Part shown: piece by piece, positions 7,491-12,551 of the stretch | How positions within the stretch are numbered: the first letter of the stretch is position 1 | How the letters are laid out: each line of letters begins with the position of its first letter | Assembly (NCBI GenBank): GCA_002849045.2 | Contig: NCRO01000240.1 | Location: 1-12,551, forward strand | Source of the DNA: Candidatus Sediminicultor secundus | GTDB taxonomy: Bacteria; Atribacterota; JS1; SB-45; 34-128 | DNA length: 12,551 nucleotides | Direction of reading: 5' to 3' | The notes under the pieces: model-generated | The model's input: only the letters and a program-made list of their open reading frames with translations | The model's database searches: none | Told to the model about the DNA's origin: nothing | Program-made: the position numbers and the translations under genes

Positions 7491-7525
7491 CCATTTTTTC
7501 TTCTAAAAAAATGGGATGTGTCCCT
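7473..7525. repeat. second REP-like palindrome, GGGACACATCCC type, split by the IS110 element
   Basis: 7481-7499 pairs perfectly with 7506-7524 around a 6-base loop (19 bp). If the IS110 element is removed, so that 7525 joins 8798, the stem becomes 27 bp: 7473-7499 pairs with 7506-7525 plus 8798-8804. The outer repeat copy matches even further: 7451-7472 is the exact reverse complement of 7515-7525 plus 8798-8808. This shows that the right arm was intact before insertion. Confidence 0.92.
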
Positions 7526-7527
7526 TG

Positions 7528-7533
7528 TATATT
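7528..7533 (+). promoter_or_regulatory. -10 half of the circle-junction promoter
   Basis: TATATT lies 2 bases inside the left end, directly preceded by TG. When the two ends join in a circular intermediate (8797 to 7526), it falls exactly 17 bases after TTGACT at 8777-8782. That would create a near-consensus sigma-70 promoter reading into the bridge RNA and transposase. Confidence 0.75.
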
Positions 7534-7549
7534 AATAGTAACTTATTAT

Positions 7550-7578
7550 TTATCAAGAAAAGGTGTTAATATTATACT
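7550..7578 (+). promoter_or_regulatory. internal promoter candidate for the bridge RNA
   Basis: TTATCA (7550-7555) and TATACT (7573-7578) are separated by 17 bases. Transcription would start near 7585, about 15 bases before the first predicted stem of the bridge RNA. This would allow expression from the integrated element. The -35 is only a 4 of 6 match. Confidence 0.5.
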
Positions 7579-7600
7579 GGATGAGTTTGTAGTTGGTTAA

Positions 7601-7661
7601 GGCCGTTGTGTCCCTGGAGCAATCATTATTTTGATGATTAGCTCGTAATAATAGATTGGCC
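7601..7661 (+). other. target-binding loop of the bridge RNA
   Basis: A GGCCG/TGGCC stem (7601-7605 with 7657-7661, one wobble) encloses the left target guide (7607-7615), a hairpin (GAGC-AATCAT paired with ATGATT-A-GCTC, 7617-7644, with A7640 bulged) and the right target guide (7650-7654). The two guides face each other across the loop, as expected for a loop that grips opposite strands of the target. Confidence 0.78.
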
Positions 7662-7747
7662 GCCCTTCTACAATCTTGGACAGTATCAGAAGCGAAATAT
7701 AAAAATATTTCAGCTTGCATTGCCACAAGGTAAAGTTACAGAAGGGC
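7662..7747 (+). other. donor-binding loop of the bridge RNA
   Basis: GCCCTTCT (7662-7669) pairs perfectly with AGAAGGGC (7740-7747). The stem encloses the left donor guide (7680-7687), a hairpin (AAGC-GAAATAT paired with ATATTTC-A-GCTT, 7690-7716, with A7712 bulged) and the right donor guide (7725-7729). After the shared C of the core, the left donor guide has A7688 where the element has T. Confidence 0.78.
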
Positions 7748-7755
7748 GACCAGGC

Positions 7756-7784
7756 AAACTCTCCTAAAAACCATTAGGAGGTTT
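7756..7784 (+). promoter_or_regulatory. hairpin covering the transposase ribosome binding site
   Basis: AAAC-T-CTCCTAA (7756-7767) pairs with TTAGGAG-GTTT (7774-7784) around a 6-base loop, 11 bp with one bulged T. The AGGAGG at 7776-7781, 7 bases before the transposase ATG, lies inside the 3' strand. In a long transcript the ribosome site would be hidden, so translation of the transposase is probably restrained. Confidence 0.75.
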
Positions 7785-7788
7785 CATA

Positions 7789-8724
7789 ATGTATTATATC
7801 GGAATTGACGTATCAAAGAAAGACCTATCGGTATTTGATGGTAAGGATTTAAATTTTATAAACAAAGAAGGTTTAAAATCTTTTAAAAAATACCTGAAAA
7901 AGAAATACCGATTTTCTGAGATAGCCATCATCTTTGAACCAACCGGGATATACTCACTATACTTAAAAGAATTCTGTGCCGAAAACAGTATAAAGGCTTA
8001 TATCGTAAATCCTAAGCAAAGTCATAATTTTGCCCGGGCACTGGGTATACGCCCAAAGACCGATAAAATTGATGCTCGAATTCTCTATCAATTCCATAAG
8101 CTTATTGAGGCAAAAGATATCAAGGTACCTAAAATAGACCAACAGGCTAAGACTCTAGCCAGTTATCTGGTAAGCTATGAGTTTGCCCTAAAACAGAGAA
8201 TCTCTTTATCCCATCACTTGGAGGGTCTGCGAGATAAAAGGCTTATTACCCTGATGAAAAAAGAACAAAAAAGAGCTAAAAAGTTAGAAGATAAAATCTT
8301 TAATGATATCAAAGAATACCTTAAGCAAAACCAGAATTTAGAAGAAGATTATCAAAGGCTGCTTACTATCCCCGGTATAGGGGAGAAGGCGGCTATCGCC
8401 CTACTTACTCTATTTAAAACTTATCAAGGTACAAACCGGGTACAGATAACTGCTCTTACCGGACTTGATCCGGTAAGAAGAGAATCTGGAACCTCGGTAA
8501 AGTATAAAGTCAAGATCAGTAAAAATGGTAAAGGAATATACCGTAAAATACTCTTTTTGCCTACCATTTGTGCTACTGTTCATAATCAGAAAATACGATT
8601 ACTTTATCAAAGATTATTAACTAATCATAAACCTAAGAAATTAGCTCTAATTGCTTCTATGAGAAAGATACTTTTAATAGCTCATGCAATGTATAGAGAC
8701 AAGACAGAATATGTTGCTGCCTAG
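7789..8724 (+). CDS. IS110-family DEDD transposase/recombinase
   Basis: The 311-residue enzyme has the two-part IS110 design. The N-terminal RuvC-like domain holds the DEDD metal-binding set: D7 in I-G-I-D-V-S-K, E50 in F-E-P-T-G, and D92 and D95 in T-D-K-I-D-A-R. A Lys-rich helical region (about 110-190) follows. The C-terminal Tnp domain starts with a helix-hairpin-helix-like I-P-G-I-G segment near residue 197. It contains S233 in E-S-G-T-S, followed by I-S-K-N-G-K-G, the expected site of the nucleophilic serine. In this family the protein works as a dimer with a bridge RNA to recombine the joined element ends with a target. Nothing is missing or frameshifted. Its 5' region encodes the RNA and its ribosome site is masked by a hairpin. 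Confidence 0.95.
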   Translation: MYYIGIDVSKKDLSVFDGKDLNFINKEGLKSFKKYLKKKYRFSEIAIIFEPTGIYSLYLKEFCAENSIKAYIVNPKQSHNFARALGIRPKTDKIDARILYQFHKLIEAKDIKVPKIDQQAKTLASYLVSYEFALKQRISLSHHLEGLRDKRLITLMKKEQKRAKKLEDKIFNDIKEYLKQNQNLEEDYQRLLTIPGIGEKAAIALLTLFKTYQGTNRVQITALTGLDPVRRESGTSVKYKVKISKNGKGIYRKILFLPTICATVHNQKIRLLYQRLLTNHKPKKLALIASMRKILLIAHAMYRDKTEYVAA

Positions 8725-8776
8725 ATTCTTTAAGATATTTACAATAAAATACAGTGTCTAAGGGAGAGTTTGTGGG

Positions 8777-8782
8777 TTGACT
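8777..8782 (+). promoter_or_regulatory. -35 half of the circle-junction promoter
   Basis: TTGACT in the right end matches the -35 consensus at 5 of 6 bases. In the linear element it points out into the flank, where no -10 follows at the right distance. In a circle it sits 17 bases before TATATT of the left end (7528-7533). Confidence 0.75.
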
Positions 8783-8815
8783 TTTAACACAGTATCTATT
8801 TTCTAGTAGAATTTT

Positions 8816-9493
8816 TTAAGTAAGATAAAACAATATACCTAAAAAATGAGAAATGCTTCCACCCAGGACAAATAGATGCCAGATGGGGTGGTGATAAGGC
8901 AATCTTTTCCATAAATAAAATACTATTCCTAAAATATAACAAGCTCCTCCGATAAAAAGCCAGATAATCATTCCTTTGGGAACCATCTGTATCATTGGTT
9001 TGAAGGCAATGATAATAACTAATCCCATAGCAACATAAGATAAGACCAATAAGGCTTTGAGCTTATCCAGAAGAAGTATGGTTACGGTGATACCTCCTAT
9101 AGCTATACCCCAAATGATACCGAAGAGAGTCCAACCCCAGGCTCCTCGCATAAAGGTAAGGGTAACCGGGGTGTAGCTTCCTGCAATAAGAAGATAGATT
9201 GTTGAATGGTCCAGAATTCTAAAAATATTTTTTATTTTTGGGTTTACAAAGCTATGATAAAGGGTGGAAGAGAGATAAAGTAAAATAAGCGTAGCTCCAT
9301 ATATACTGAAACTCACAATGCGCCAAGCATCACCGCGTCTGCTGGCAAGAACTACTAAAATTACCAGGGCGGCAATACTTAAACCTGCTCCGATACCGTG
9401 AGTAATACTATTGGCGATTTCCTCACCTAAACTTTGAGTTTTTAAAGAATATCTTTCTTTTTTTAGATTATTCATTTGATGATATTTGCCCAT
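8816..9493 (-). CDS. trhA: hemolysin III / PAQR-family membrane protein
   Basis: The 225-residue protein has seven predicted membrane helices and the PAQR signatures. These are E-E-I-A-N-S-I-T-H-G-I-G near residues 24-35, S-T-L-Y-H at 76-80, L-D-H-S at 94-97 before helix 4, and H-H-P-I-W-H-L-F near 201-208 with a further His at 216. The conserved Ser, Asp and His residues form the metal site in this family, which is linked to membrane-energy homeostasis or hydrolase activity; the older haemolysin name rests on a Bacillus protein. Length is normal. The first ATG (9493) has no clear ribosome site and a second in-frame ATG lies 18 bases downstream, so the start is uncertain. The stop lies 8 bases from the palindrome arm interrupted by the IS110 element. 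The gene diverges from the DUF456 gene. Confidence 0.9.
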   Translation of the reverse strand: MGKYHQMNNLKKERYSLKTQSLGEEIANSITHGIGAGLSIAALVILVVLASRRGDAWRIVSFSIYGATLILLYLSSTLYHSFVNPKIKNIFRILDHSTIYLLIAGSYTPVTLTFMRGAWGWTLFGIIWGIAIGGITVTILLLDKLKALLVLSYVAMGLVIIIAFKPMIQMVPKGMIIWLFIGGACYILGIVFYLWKRLPYHHPIWHLFVLGGSISHFLGILFYLT

Positions 9494-9657
9494 CTTTATT
9501 TTATAGTTAATCCGTTGATAAAAAAACTTTTTTAATAAATTGTGTTTATGTTAGAATTATAGCATATCATATAGTCAAATAATACTGACAAGTCAGCGAT
9601 CCATCAAGATTTTATTTAGTTTATTTTTAATATTAGTTCTATATCTAAATAAGGAGA

Positions 9658-10155
9658 ATGCCGAGACTTATGGAGTATGGTTTAATTTTATTAGGAATAA
9701 TTTGTACTGTTATAGGGGTAATTGGCTGCATTTTTCCCGCAATTCCCGGACCTCCTGTTAGTTATGCTGCCCTTATATTGCTCCAACTTGCCAAAGAAGA
9801 ACCTGTTTTTAGTAAAAGTTTCTTGGTCTGGTTTGCTGTCTTAACCATTATAGTCTCCTTAGGAGATTATTTTCTCCCTCTACTGGGAGCTAAAAAGTAT
9901 GGTACTAGTAAATACGGAATCTGGGGAGCAATATTAGGGATGATGGCCGGCATAATCTTCTTTCCTCCCTTTGGAATGATTTTAGGGATATTTATTGGTG
10001 CAATTGTAGGAGAGCTTATTGCCGGAAAAGAAAATTCAATGGCCCTGAAAGCTGGCCTGGTTACTTTTATCGGAAGTATGACGGCGGTTTTTATCAAACT
10101 ATCTTTGTCCTTAGTAATGGCTTTCTATTTTTTTATCTACATCTTTAAAGGCTAA
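9658..10155 (+). CDS. DUF456 family membrane protein
   Basis: The 165-residue protein consists of about five hydrophobic helices with Gly-rich, glycine-zipper-like segments. Family hallmarks are F-P-A-I-P-G-P-P near residues 26-33, D-Y-F-L-P-L-L-G-A-K-K-Y-G near 70-82, and a P-F-G-x-x-x-G-x-F-x-G-A-x-x-G-E segment at the end of the second Gly-rich region. DUF456 proteins are small inner-membrane proteins of unknown function. The AAGGAG at 9651-9656 is only 1 base before the ATG at 9658 and 13 before the next in-frame ATG at 9670; neither spacing is ideal, so the start is uncertain by four residues. It is followed within 35 bases by the GNAT gene fragment on the same strand, possibly as one transcript. 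The 164 bases upstream are shared with the divergent PAQR gene and hold both promoters, none of which I could assign with confidence. Confidence 0.85.
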   Translation: MPRLMEYGLILLGIICTVIGVIGCIFPAIPGPPVSYAALILLQLAKEEPVFSKSFLVWFAVLTIIVSLGDYFLPLLGAKKYGTSKYGIWGAILGMMAGIIFFPPFGMILGIFIGAIVGELIAGKENSMALKAGLVTFIGSMTAVFIKLSLSLVMAFYFFIYIFKG

Positions 10156-10189
10156 AAATCAAGGAGAAAAAAAGAAATAAGATGTTATT

Positions 10190-10473
10190 CTGGAAACTGA
10201 AAAGTTGAAATTGATTCTCCTTGATGCTCAGAATTTGAGATGGTCAATCGAAGACCGTCGGAAGATGGAGAAGAATTTGGGAGTGAAAATTACTGATACA
10301 GAGCTGGAAGAACCAGTGAAGAAAGCTATGAGGGCTTCTCTTAAGATAGTTTTAGAAAATAAGAAAGATTATCTTTGGTTTACCGGTTGGGAAATAGTAT
10401 TAAAAAAAGAAAATAGAATAATAGGGGGATTGTGCTTTAAAGGCAGTCCTGATGAAAAAGGGAGAGTTGAAAT
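10190..10473 (+). pseudogene. GNAT acetyltransferase, N-terminal part
   Basis: Reading from L-E-T-E-K-L-K-L-I, about 95 residues match the start of a RimJ/RimL-type N-acetyltransferase, up to G-R-V-E-I before the acetyl-CoA loop. After 10473 the frame runs into unrelated sequence (the complement of rsgA) and stops at 10561. The missing C-terminal half exists in this window on the other strand at 12379-12163, directly beyond a perfect copy of 10304-10473. The start is also odd: the frame opens after a TAA at 10178 and has no ATG. An ATG at 10182 lies in another frame and would need a 1- or 2-base shift to join, so a small indel or a non-standard start is likely. The part unique to this copy is 10190-10303. 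Confidence 0.75.
10304..10473 (+). repeat. 170-bp perfect inverted repeat, copy 1
   Basis: Every base of 10304-10473 matches the reverse complement of 12380-12549. At the inner side the copies part at once: here the sequence continues into the complement of rsgA, whereas the other copy continues into the rest of the GNAT gene. Confidence 0.97.
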
Positions 10474-11020
10474 TAGTGATATTGCTAAAAGCCACTACCT
10501 GAATGTCTGGCATCACTGTATGAATTTCGGATATCTTTTCTCCTACATTCATAGGGGATAACAGATCATTTTTACTAAGTAATACTATAGGGCGAATATT
10601 ACTTTCATTTATCATTGCTAAATATCGTTCTAATCGCCTGAGATTATAATTGTAATCAAGTGACTGGACAATAAAGGCCGTTTCGATATTCGCTGCAATT
10701 AATTGAAATTCTATCTTTTTACCCGATGTTTTCCTTTTTAAGATTGTTTTTCTGGGAAAGATTTCACTAATAATGGCAAAAGAATCTTTGTTAAAATATT
10801 TGGCATAGACCCAATCACCCACTGCGGGATAATCTAACGGAGAATCAGCATTGAATTTAAATTTTCCTGTTACTTCCGCAAAAACATCTTTTTTTTCATT
10901 TCTAATAATATAGCTATCCTTATTTACAGTAACAATTCTGGCTATTCGATACTCGATTAATTTTGTAGGATCAATTTTACCTTTAAACCAATGACTAAGT
11001 CCTAATTTTTCTAATTTCAT
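10474..11020 (-). CDS. rsgA: ribosome small subunit GTPase RsgA, C-terminally truncated
   Basis: About 182 residues of RsgA are present, a circularly permuted GTPase that acts late in 30S subunit maturation. The N-terminal OB-like domain (about 25-95, with P-A-V-G-D-W-V) is followed by the start of the GTPase domain. There Y-N-L-R-R-L-E-R-Y-L lies near residue 125 and the G4 motif L-S-K-N-D-L near 149-154. In this permuted order the P-loop (G-x-S-G-V-G-K-S), switch regions and C-terminal zinc domain should follow, but the gene stops matching after V-V-A-F-S-N-I-T and enters the 170-bp repeat. About half of the expected protein is missing. The start is well supported by AGGGAG, 7-8 bases before the ATG at 11020. 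The missing half probably lies outside this contig. Confidence 0.87.
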
Positions 11021-11133
11021 GTAATATTCTCCCTGAATTACTACCCATAAATTTTAACATTTAACCAGTAAAATAAAAATAGATAACCAAAGCGAGTACA
11101 GTCATCTCTTTTTATAGAACTTTTTTACAAGAC

Positions 11134-12123
11134 CTACTCCTGACAAGCATTTAGCAAAATATTCATTGCTTTTTTCTCTTTATCCGCTAATTCTACTAAT
11201 ATTTCAGAAGCCTTATTGATATATTGAATGTTTTTCTCGCCCCCTGCTTTCATAAACAATTTTGAAACTGCTCTCCACAGCCGGGCAATATCGACAAACA
11301 TTTTATAGGATTCATTTATTTCTTCTATTTTTGTTTTTTGATAACTTTCTTTTAGGAAGTCTCTATACAGGTTTCTAAACAGCGCACCACCGGTACCGGC
11401 TTTTTCCATTAACATCGCAGTTGTTTTAAAATCCCCTTCAACATCTTTGCTTCGCTTAAACCATTTTATTATTTCTTTACTGGCCTTTAAGATACCCTTA
11501 TAACTAATATTTTGTATGGGAGGATTCAAATAATTTTTAGCATTATTACCTATAGCCTGTATAATTTCTTTCTTCAGGTCATATTTTTTATTGGTAGCTT
11601 CAATGGTATAAGAAAGATTTTTAGATGACATAGGTCCTTTTTCATTCCTGGCCAACTCAAAGTTTTTTAAAGAGGTTTTAACCAATCCACCTTGTTGAAT
11701 GGTATCAGCCAGATAAGCATTATTTTCACTATATCCGTATATTGCTACATAATGGCCGGCAAAATGAAATTTATTAGTAAAATAGTCCAGATAATAGCAA
11801 TCCAGTTTTATTCCCACGGGAATTTCCGCATCAATGTTTTCTTTTACATTTTCCCAGGCTTTTTTCAATGAAGATGTTTCCCGAACATTTAGTTTCAAGC
11901 TAAGGTGTCGGGTAATATTTTGGGTTAATAAATCTGTTTTTATCCTTCCTCCGATGAAAGGGAAATCCATTGTTTTCATATTCCATATAATGAAGTTCAA
12001 TCCCTCGCCTAATCCAAAAAGCATGGGCTCGGATAAGTTAATCCCTTGATGATGAAGCAAGCTTCCTGTTGCGGTTGTTTCACAATGTTGACCTTCAAAT
12101 GGTTTGAAATCTTTAATTATCAT
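11134..12123 (-). CDS. BtrH-like cysteine acyltransferase/peptidase-fold protein
   Basis: The 329-residue protein begins with F-K-P-F-E-G-Q-H-C-E-T, the signature of the BtrH N-terminal family, and continues with L-S-E-P-M-L-F-G-L-G-E-G-L, also typical. Candidate papain-like catalytic residues are C14, H124 in F-A-G-H-Y-V-A-I-Y-G-Y and D140 in A-Y-L-A-D-T, numbering from this start. BtrH of butirosin synthesis transfers an acyl group from a carrier protein to an aminoglycoside; most relatives have no known substrate. The C-terminal 150 residues are helical and charged and match the usual second domain. I chose the ATG at 12123 because GGGGAGG lies 8 bases upstream; an earlier in-frame ATG at 12153 has no ribosome site. 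No antibiotic-synthesis genes are near. On this strand it follows the GNAT gene and precedes rsgA. Confidence 0.78.
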   Translation of the reverse strand: MIIKDFKPFEGQHCETTATGSLLHHQGINLSEPMLFGLGEGLNFIIWNMKTMDFPFIGGRIKTDLLTQNITRHLSLKLNVRETSSLKKAWENVKENIDAEIPVGIKLDCYYLDYFTNKFHFAGHYVAIYGYSENNAYLADTIQQGGLVKTSLKNFELARNEKGPMSSKNLSYTIEATNKKYDLKKEIIQAIGNNAKNYLNPPIQNISYKGILKASKEIIKWFKRSKDVEGDFKTTAMLMEKAGTGGALFRNLYRDFLKESYQKTKIEEINESYKMFVDIARLWRAVSKLFMKAGGEKNIQYINKASEILVELADKEKKAMNILLNACQE

Positions 12124-12162
12124 TTTTTCTGCCTCCCCTTTTTTCTTACTCATAAATTTTTT

Positions 12163-12551
12163 TTAAATCTTATTTATTCTCCACCAAAACATCTTTTCAT
12201 TTTCTTCGTACTTTTGCATTCCAACTTTTTCCAAAACTCTATGAGATGGAAGATTATCCTTTTCTGTTTCTGCGATAATCTCAGTAACATTATTAAAACT
12301 AAAAGCCCAATTTATCAATTCTTTTATTGCTTCCGTAGTATACCCCTTGCATCTGTATTCATCCTGCATTCCATAACCGATTTCAACTCTCCCTTTTTCA
12401 TCAGGACTGCCTTTAAAGCACAATCCCCCTATTATTCTATTTTCTTTTTTTAATACTATTTCCCAACCGGTAAACCAAAGATAATCTTTCTTATTTTCTA
12501 AAACTATCTTAAGAGAAGCCCTCATAGCTTTCTTCACTGGTTCTTCCAGAT
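12163..12551 (-). CDS. GNAT acetyltransferase, C-terminal part
   Basis: About 129 residues run from the window edge to a stop, covering the core and C-terminal half of a RimJ/RimL-type N-acetyltransferase. The acetyl-CoA loop is R-C-K-G-Y-T-T-E-A (the R-x-x-G-x family motif), followed by an A-E-T-E-K-D-N-L-P-S-H-R-V-L-E-K-V-G-M segment characteristic of the family. The first 57 residues are identical to those at 10304-10473. Joined in silico to 10190-10303 this gives a complete enzyme of about 166 residues, the normal length. The substrate is unknown: family members acetylate ribosomal proteins, other proteins or small molecules. The 5' end is cut by the contig edge. It lies upstream of the BtrH-like gene on the same strand with a 39-base gap, as in an operon. 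Confidence 0.85.
   Translation of the reverse strand, partial: LEEPVKKAMRASLKIVLENKKDYLWFTGWEIVLKKENRIIGGLCFKGSPDEKGRVEIGYGMQDEYRCKGYTTEAIKELINWAFSFNNVTEIIAETEKDNLPSHRVLEKVGMQKYEENEKMFWWRINKI
12380..12549 (-). repeat. 170-bp perfect inverted repeat, copy 2
   Basis: Exact reverse complement of 10304-10473. The window ends 2 bases beyond it; of those, 12550 differs from the base expected if the other copy continued and 12551 agrees. A repeat boundary at a contig end is a common sign of an assembly break. Confidence 0.97.

Larger units (their letters stand above)
7585..7752 (+). ncRNA. predicted IS110 bridge RNA
   Basis: IS110-group elements make a bridge RNA from the left end. It holds one internal loop that pairs with the target and one that pairs with the joined element ends. 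Both are readable here. Loop 1 is closed by 7601-7605/7657-7661 and capped by hairpin 7617-7644. Loop 2 is closed by 7662-7669/7740-7747 and capped by hairpin 7690-7716. Four guides fit the ends inferred independently from the palindrome. The left target guide 7607-7615 (TGTGTCCCT) equals the left flank plus core (7517-7525). The right target guide 7650-7654 (AATAG) complements core plus right flank (CTATT). The left donor guide 7680-7687 (ACAGTATC) equals the right end of the element (8789-8796). The right donor guide 7725-7729 (ACAAG) complements core plus left end (CTTGT). The RNA ends are estimates. Confidence 0.87.
7524..8797 (+). mobile_element. IS110-family insertion sequence, 1,272 bp plus second CT core
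   Basis: The element carries a DEDD transposase gene preceded by a long structured non-coding left end and followed by a short right end, the layout of the IS110 subgroup. The ends are set by three independent signs. A CT dinucleotide occurs at both boundaries (7524-7525 and 8796-8797). Removing one core plus the element exactly restores the interrupted palindrome. The guide segments of the predicted bridge RNA match both ends and both flanks around that CT. There are no terminal inverted repeats or target duplication beyond the core, as usual for this family. All parts look intact, so the element is probably active or recently was. Confidence 0.93.

Noticed and set aside
7538..7739. GTAACTT (7538-7544) complementary to AAGTTAC (7733-7739) with a TA core as the left boundary
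   Set aside because: A first reading of the donor guide. The CT core explains the palindrome restoration and all four guides, and the TA model does not.
7451..8808. 13-bp inverted repeats 7451-7463 and 8796-8808 as terminal repeats of the insertion sequence
   Set aside because: They are the outer halves of the target palindrome; the matching bases lie outside the element apart from the CT core, and IS110 elements lack such repeats.
9585..9596. CTGAC-AA-GTCAG as an operator between the PAQR and DUF456 genes
   Set aside because: Only a 5-bp palindrome in an AT-rich spacer, with no second copy and no assignable promoter next to it.
12046..12453. Plus-strand open frame of 135 codons, and a reading tail with the same end at 10400-10473
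   Set aside because: Antisense shadow of the GNAT and BtrH-like genes; the shared tail is just the inverted repeat read in the antisense direction.

Overview
This is AT-rich bacterial DNA, by eye about one third G+C, with clear AGGAGG-type ribosome binding sites. The gene content points to an uncultured strict anaerobe. A formate dehydrogenase sits with HdrB and HdrC, beside PEGA and propeller surface proteins, an IS110 element and REP-like palindromes. Atribacterota or a Firmicutes-like lineage would fit, but that is a guess. The window looks like a whole assembly contig. Bases 1-59 are a degraded Illumina Nextera P5/index/Read-1 adapter, and the last ~170 bases are a perfect inverted copy of an internal stretch.

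Layout. 61-645 is the 3' part of a PEGA-repeat protein, followed by a terminator hairpin. 850-4301 is a tight operon, hdrC-hdrB-fdhA, for a cysteine-type Mo/W formate dehydrogenase and its heterodisulfide-reductase-like electron partners. 4349-4699 is an orphan C-terminal domain of dihydrolipoamide dehydrogenase. 4815-6062 is an exported seven-bladed propeller protein with a strict 52-residue period. 6094-6154 is a GGGAC-headed palindrome and 6195-7376 is an MFS transporter.

The main interest is 7451-8808. An IS110-family element (7524-8797) lies inside one arm of a second GGGAC-headed palindrome. Its two ends, CT core, bridge RNA, all four guide segments, circle-junction promoter and ribosome-site hairpin can be read directly from the sequence. 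Removing the element restores a 27-bp perfect stem. The target guide in the bridge RNA matches that palindrome arm, so the element appears programmed for a REP-like repeat.

After the element come a PAQR/hemolysin III membrane protein on the minus strand (8816-9493) and a DUF456 membrane protein (9658-10155). The right end is rearranged. An N-terminal GNAT acetyltransferase fragment runs into a truncated reverse-strand rsgA, followed by a BtrH-like protein and the C-terminal half of the same GNAT gene. A 170-bp perfect inverted repeat bounds this 1.9-kb block. Inverting the block in silico makes the GNAT gene whole and puts DUF456-GNAT-BtrH-rsgA on one strand. The printed order is therefore probably an amplification or assembly chimera, or else an invertible segment.
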